Shown here in pieces: positions 59,128 to 64,000 of a stretch of DNA of 64,000 bases. Origin of the DNA: Austropuccinia psidii (Eukaryota > Basidiomycota > Pucciniomycetes > Pucciniales > Sphaerophragmiaceae); assembly GCA_023105745.1 (NCBI GenBank), contig JALGQZ010000004.1, forward strand, positions 66,456,612-66,520,611, in the 5' to 3' direction. The translations under genes and the position numbers were made by a program. Within the stretch, counting starts at the first letter, position 1, and the number at the start of each line of letters is the position of its first letter. The notes beneath the pieces are model-generated. The model saw nothing but the letters and a program-made list of their open reading frames with translations. It was not told the origin of the DNA and searched no databases.

Positions 59128-61154
59128 TGTAAGGTTTGACTATGAAACAATAAGTAAATATTACTAATATTTTACTTATTGTACTATGAATGTCCTTATA
59201 AATGAAATAAATAAGATAAAAAGTAATTATAATAATAAAGAATTATTATAATTATGGCGTAAAAATAATTATATTATTAATAAAATATAATAATATAATT
59301 TATATTATAAAATATAATATAATAAAATAAATATATTAATATAAAATAATTAATATATTTAAAAGCACTTTATTATTGTTACAAACAAATAATAAAGGCG
59401 TAAAAAATTGTCTTTTATTAATAAAAAACTATTAATAACAATAATATTACCAATATCAAAGTTATAAATTAATACAAATACTATTTATATTAATTAAAGA
59501 ATTATTAAAGTAGTAATAAAGAGAAAATTATTATAATAAGAGAAAATAACCTACTTTTAACACTTAATAGAATAATGTTGAAATATTTTACGCCAAAAAA
59601 ATATAAATACAACCTTTTCAAATTGTATTTACAATAAAAATAAAGAAAAATTACTAATATTCTTGATTTTTACGTGGAAATGAGTTTTTAGAGAGATTTT
59701 TAGCAAAGACAATTAAATAAATTATTTAATCACGTCAAAATAGATGATTATAACAAGGTGGTCTTTTGTCTTTAATAATATAATAGTTTTATATATAAAG
59801 AATAAAGAAATTACCTTTGATTTAATTGATTTAATGTTTTTGATGCGTCTGAGGGGAAAATAGAGTAAAAAGAGCTCTATTTATAGTAAATACCTCCCTC
59901 CTAGAGTCCAACAGGCTTCTAGTAGACGTGTACTGATCATATCCACTGGAATTGATCAATATTTTAAGGTTTGGAGATGATTACATCATGATCAAACCAT
60001 ATTGCATCATTATTACACCATTATTTAGAGCTATCACTATAAATCTAAAGTTGATGACATCAGAGGCTTGGCAGAACCCCAAATTTTGTGTAATTTATTA
60101 GTTTTAATCATAAACTAATAGTATTCACCAATTTTATCACTCATATGACTGTTAAACTTAATTTAAGGTTACAGTAGGTGATCATAACTGCTCAATTTAA
60201 GCTCAAACTTTGATCTTTAATAACTTTCAAGTTTTCATGCTACAGCAATTCAGAGAGTGAATTCTGATAGCCTGACCAAACCTTATTATTCTGCCAAGAG
60301 CTTTTCATTACATCATCAAAACTCTAATTTTGATGATTTTTCTTGTAACTCATCTTTTCTGTCAAAATTTAATATTTTAAACTTCAAATCATGATTTCAG
60401 GGGGTTATACCCTGAATTTAATAATAACAATTACATGATTCTTCACGAATGAGCTAGTAGAATCCAACTGTGTGCTTCATTTTAAGTTTGGACCACTTTC
60501 ACAACAAAGTGGTCAACAGCTCTGTTGATTTTTATCAATATTTCATCATAGGTTTTAACCTTGTTTATAAATTGTAAAATAAAGTTAATATCTGTGTTCT
60601 TACACTAATTACGTGGTAACTTTATTTTTGGTTCATCACTCTATCTTGTATAGTTTAAGAGATACTAGCTATGATCCTTGAATATATGTGTTGACCAAAA
60701 AAGTGCATATATTCAGGTTAATTCCTTAAGCATTAACTTTGGAAATTAGCTTATTAATTGTTATATGTGTAAATGTTCATGGAGAATCCAATGGTACAAT
60801 TTATTTCACATGTTGTTTCATTGGTGTTTGAAATAAATAAGGATTTATGGTTTTTATAAGGTATTATTCCTTATAACTCATTAAATATTGACTTTACAGA
60901 TATGCCATAAAAATGGTATATGTGTATTTTACCATGGGGAATCCAATGGTATAATTTATTTCACATGCTGATTCATTGGTTTTTAAGTTAAAAAAATTTT
61001 TGTACCAATTTATGGTATTTTTGTATTTTTGAAGTAATTATTTTTAATGTATAATTATTCTAAGTAATTTTAGTATAATTATTTTAAAGGTATAATTATT
61101 CTGAATCTTTCTTGTGACCTTATTGGGTATGTTGTCATATCTCAAAGGCTCACA
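59128..61154 (-). repeat. E4 5' LTR
   Basis: 2027 bp, partner of 20258-22284, followed by gatat. Confidence 0.93.
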
Positions 61155-61323
61155 GATATCAAGCAAGAACACACAGAATTTCAATAAGTTATGAGCCAAA
61201 TTATCAAAAAGGTTTAGGATCAGAAAATAAATCTCACCTTAGAACAAGTTCTTATCATGTCACCCAAAGTTATCAACCAGCTTAAAAATTTGACAACAGA
61301 AGAAAGAAACTCAATCGACTCAC
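61155..61323 (+). pseudogene. E6 segment right of E4
   Basis: Continues the frame interrupted at 20257 (DIKQEHTEFQ), then shows an apparent one-base loss before SQIIKK, a TAG near 61215, and a conserved-looking segment NLTLEQVLIMSPKVINQLKNLTTEE. In rust elements I remember, this segment precedes protease; no protease follows here. Confidence 0.55.
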
Positions 61324-62553
61324 TTGACACAAAAGAAACATAAACCCAAACAAAGCTCAACACATGAAGAAATTTATCCAAGGGCACAGCCCTCAACACT
61401 AATCAAGGGTATTACAAAGGAAGAAACAGTCAAGAATATGAAGTACCTACCCTCATTGGACCTAGAATATCTAAATAAAAATTCAGTACAAAATAGAGAA
61501 AGCACAAAAGTCAATGAAAAGACATTTGACCCTCCTGTAGCAGATATTGAGGGAAATCTAGGATATACTGAGCTTACCAAGCTTTCAAAAGAGGAGGGAC
61601 TTTAACAGAAAACTGAAAATACTAGCATCAACCAAAAAGAGGAAAAGTCAATCAACCTGAAGGAATCACCCATGTCAACTACAAAGGAACATAAAGTAAC
61701 AGAAACTAAAATTCAAAATAACAATTCTGACATATTTTGTCAAGGTCAAAATAAAAAGGAAATGGACATTCATAAAGAATTCACTTACCCAATAAACACA
61801 GAAGATTGTGTGGAAAACAAATCAGAGTCAAATGAAATATATAGGTCAAATTCTATAAATCATTCAATCAATGTCAAAGAGGAAGACTCACCCACCCCAC
61901 ACTATCACTCTGATAGAGATAATCTAAGTTTTAATCTGGAAACAAAACACTTTTCTTTGGGCAAAGCCACGGAAAGCCAAATGAACAAAAATGAAGAAAT
62001 AAATGAAGAAATCAGTAACAGACAACAGAAACAGGATCATGAAGCTTTTTTAGAACAAACAAATATTGAAGAACTTGAAGCAGAGGGAATTTTACTTACA
62101 GAAGACCAATTTCCCTGGGAAGGCTATACCAATTGGCAGCCTTTGAGGAACAAAAATTGCAACCTGGAACTTTATAAAATAACTGAACAAGATCATCATT
62201 TCTCAACCCAGCATGTAAAATGGCTAGAAGAAATAAAGAAAGCACCAGATGAAGAAACTGATATTAAAAAAGAAAAGCTCACCAAGGAAGAAAGGGAATA
62301 TTTTTGGATTACCCAGAATAAAAAGATATACCCGAGCTTGCAAGCCCATTTGGCAAGGCAATATCAAAATTCAATGAAAAATGAGGACTGGAAAGAGAAC
62401 AAAAATGAAAATGGAAGCACCAATCATGAGTATTTAAGGGATGAAAAAGAATTGCAGGATCAATATCTCAATAAAGAAAGAAGAAATGAGCTTACATCAA
62501 AAAAGGCCAAATTTAAGAGTAGTCTTGATAGCAAATTTTCACAACCTCAATGA
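61324..62553 (+). pseudogene. E6 unrecognised charged ORF
   Basis: One frame runs from about 61324 to TGA 62551-62553 with a single internal TAA at 61603-61605. The protein is very Lys/Glu/Asn-rich. The best-structured block is near 62080-62330: EELEAEGILLTEDQFPWEGYTNWQPLRNKNCNLELYKITEQDHHFSTQHVKWLEEIKKA, followed by TKEEREYFWITQNKKIYPSLQAHLARQYQ. There is no D-S/T-G, YxDD or D-D-E motif. It follows gag-like sequence where pol would be expected. I do not recognise it. It could be an accessory protein of a non-autonomous element or captured host sequence. Confidence 0.5.
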
Positions 62554-62616
62554 AGTTTTTTTTTATAAAAATAAACTTTTCTCTTTATATCATGAATTTT
62601 GGTTTCTCAGATATCA

Positions 62617-62618
<2 letters not shown>

Positions 62619-62651
<33 letters not shown>
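62619..62651. repeat. (AT)n microsatellite
   Basis: Uninterrupted AT dinucleotides for about 30 bp. Confidence 0.9.
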
Positions 62652-62656
<5 letters not shown>

Positions 62657-63732
62657 CTTACTTTTATTTTATTTTTTTTAATTTTATTTATTTATTTTTA
62701 GGTTATTATGGATTCATTTGAATTACCTATTATGATTTATTTTTTATTATTCTTTTTTTGATTTTTATTTTCATTTTTACTTTTTATTTTTTATTTTCAT
62801 TTTTTTATTTATTTATTTTGTTATTTTTTTATTTTTTGTTTTCATTTTTATTTTTTATTTTTTATTTTCATTTTTTATTCTTTATTTTTTATTCTTTATT
62901 TTTTTATTTTCATTTTTTATTCTTTATTTTTTTTTTGTCTCACAGCTAACAGGGTCTCAGCACAAAAAAAAAATAAAAAATAAAACAATAAAATAAATAA
63001 ATAAAAAAAAAGTACAGAAAAATAAAGGAAACAATGGATGAGAATCAAGAAAGAAAAAAAAAAAAAAAAAAGCAAAAACGATTGATTGCAATGGAAAGAG
63101 AAGGGTATAGCACTGTACATCACACAAACAAAAAAAAATTATTGCTTTTTTTTTGAAAAAGCAAAAATAAATAACAATAAAAAATTATAAAAAAAAATAA
63201 ACAATCAATCGTGATGAAAACAGAAGAGTACTGTACTATACAGTACAGTAAAATGTAGAAGCTACAAAAACACAAAAAAAAAATCAATATGAAAAAAAAA
63301 TAGTAGAAATTACATTAAACAGTCAAGAGAAGCAACACCTGGGGCTAGAAAACAAATCACAAAATACTTCAAATTTGAAGTATTCACACCCAGCTACTTC
63401 AAAAAAGAAAAAAAACTTTTAACATTCAAAATTAATTATATTTTTTTTTTATTTATTCACTATATAATTGATAAAATTATTTATATTATGAAGTATTATT
63501 TGTAATTCATTAATAATTCACAAATAATAATAATAATAATATTATAATTGAATTTGGATGTCATGTATTTTTTTATATATTAAGCATTATTATTTTCTTG
63601 AATTATTTTACCTTATCTTATATTGGTACTTGAAAGATTTTTTAGCATTATTTTTTATATAATCTATTATATTTTATTATTATTTTACACTTTAAAAAAA
63701 AAATTGTTATAAAAGGTGGAAAGTAGGTCACA

Positions 63733-63771
63733 ATTATTAAATGGGGAGGGGGTACCCACCCATTTAATAAT
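63733..63771. repeat. perfect 13-bp inverted repeat
   Basis: Arms attattaaatggg (63733-63745) and cccatttaataat (63759-63771) flank a 13-nt loop. It lies about 20 bp downstream of TATAAAAGG, so it could fold at the 5' end of a transcript. Confidence 0.85.
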
Positions 63772-64000
63772 CATCAATGGATATGTAAGCTAGAGTTGTC
63801 ATGAAGAGGATGACAGGGGTATTACTATTACTAAAGGTTACAGAAGGTGGATATTAGGCCTTGACACTAGTCCATAAAGTAAAGAAAAAGAAGGAGGGGA
63901 CAAAACAAATCCAATTAAGAAAATATTTCAAAACACAACTCAAAACACAAGATGAGGTCCTAGATAAGACCTTAAGCTGTCTGAATAATTATTTTATCTT

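Larger units (their letters stand above)
20258..61154 (-). mobile_element. E4: Ty3/gypsy-type element split by E3 and E5
   Basis: Paired 2027-bp LTRs at 20258-22284 and 59128-61154 in the same orientation, with target duplication gatat at 20253-20257 and 61155-61159. The interior reads from 59127 leftward: PBS, ORF-b, gag, protease, RT (interrupted by E5 between 45461 and 54993), RNase H, integrase (interrupted by E3 between 23263 and 43768), chromodomain-like tail, polypurine tract. By eye the LTRs differ at about 3 percent of sites in the first 400 bp, making it the oldest dated insertion here. Confidence 0.93.
10810..62553 (+). mobile_element. E6: old gag-bearing retroelement, host of the nest
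   Basis: E6 consists of 10810-11053, 18123-20257 and 61160-62553, separated by the insertions E1 and E4. Removing each insertion and one target duplication restores the E6 reading frame at both joints. It encodes gag-like protein with a CCHC knuckle and then an unrecognised C-terminal ORF. No protease, RT or integrase is visible, so it is probably non-autonomous. Its outer ends are not defined. Confidence 0.65.
62554..64000. other. AT-rich low-complexity region
   Basis: No gene supported. It contains an (AT)n run near 62619-62651, a T-rich tract 62655-62935 facing an A-rich tract 62965-63080, and a TATAAAAGG at about 63710 followed by a 13-bp hairpin at 63733-63771. Part may be the 3' LTR of E6, but no partner copy is visible. 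Confidence 0.5.

Noticed and set aside
62758..62949. Phe-rich hydrophobic open frame resembling a membrane protein
   Set aside because: Low-complexity T-rich DNA always translates this way; there is no start context or conservation.

Overview
The window looks like fungal, probably rust fungus (Pucciniales), nuclear DNA. The evidence is AT-rich sequence, short GT-AG introns of about 58-88 nt, and gag, SNF2-like and cysteine-rich protein families that I associate from memory with large repeat-rich rust genomes such as Austropuccinia psidii. That assignment is unchecked. I found no rRNA, tRNA, CRISPR array or bacterial-type operon.

Layout. Positions 1-8.7 kb hold three decayed non-retroelement genes: a Zn2Cys6-like protein (minus, 604-1936), an SNF2/RAD5-RAD16-type ATPase (plus, 4538-6971, five exons) and an unrecognised gene (minus, 7277-8735). 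Each is broken by nonsense codons, many of them TGA codons that could derive from CGA.

Positions from about 10.8 kb to 62.6 kb are one nest of LTR retrotransposons. An old gag-bearing element (E6, plus) was hit by E1 (11054-18117, plus) and E4 (20258-61154, minus). E4 was hit by E3 (23263-43768, minus) and E5 (45461-54993, plus). E3 was hit by E2 (29414-39510, plus). All five insertions keep perfect 5-bp target duplications (aaatc, gatat, aaata, agtat, catag), and paired LTRs match in length to within 1 bp (1838, 2027, 1930, 1475/1476 and 1839 bp). By eye, LTR divergence follows the nesting order: E4 and E3 at a few percent, E1 and E2 below 1 percent, E5 nearly none.

E1-E4 are related Ty3/gypsy-type elements with a gag CCHC knuckle, protease, RT, RNase H, integrase and a chromodomain-like tail. 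They share an unusual 5' region. A spliced reading frame (called ORF-b here) overlaps the polyprotein frame (frame A), and the intron that must be removed to make ORF-b contains the frame A start codon. E5 is a separate chromodomain Ty3/gypsy element that looks intact. Its gag and pol are joined by a textbook -1 frameshift site: heptamer GGGAAAA, 6-nt spacer and an 11-bp hairpin. E1 has lost protease, RT and RNase H and carries fragments in non-colinear order. E6 carries gag-like ORFs followed by an unrecognised charged ORF where protease and RT would be expected.

Positions 62.6-64 kb are low-complexity AT-rich DNA with a T-rich/A-rich foldback and a perfect 13-bp hairpin. Splice sites, coordinates and divergences were read by eye, and family assignments are motif-based.
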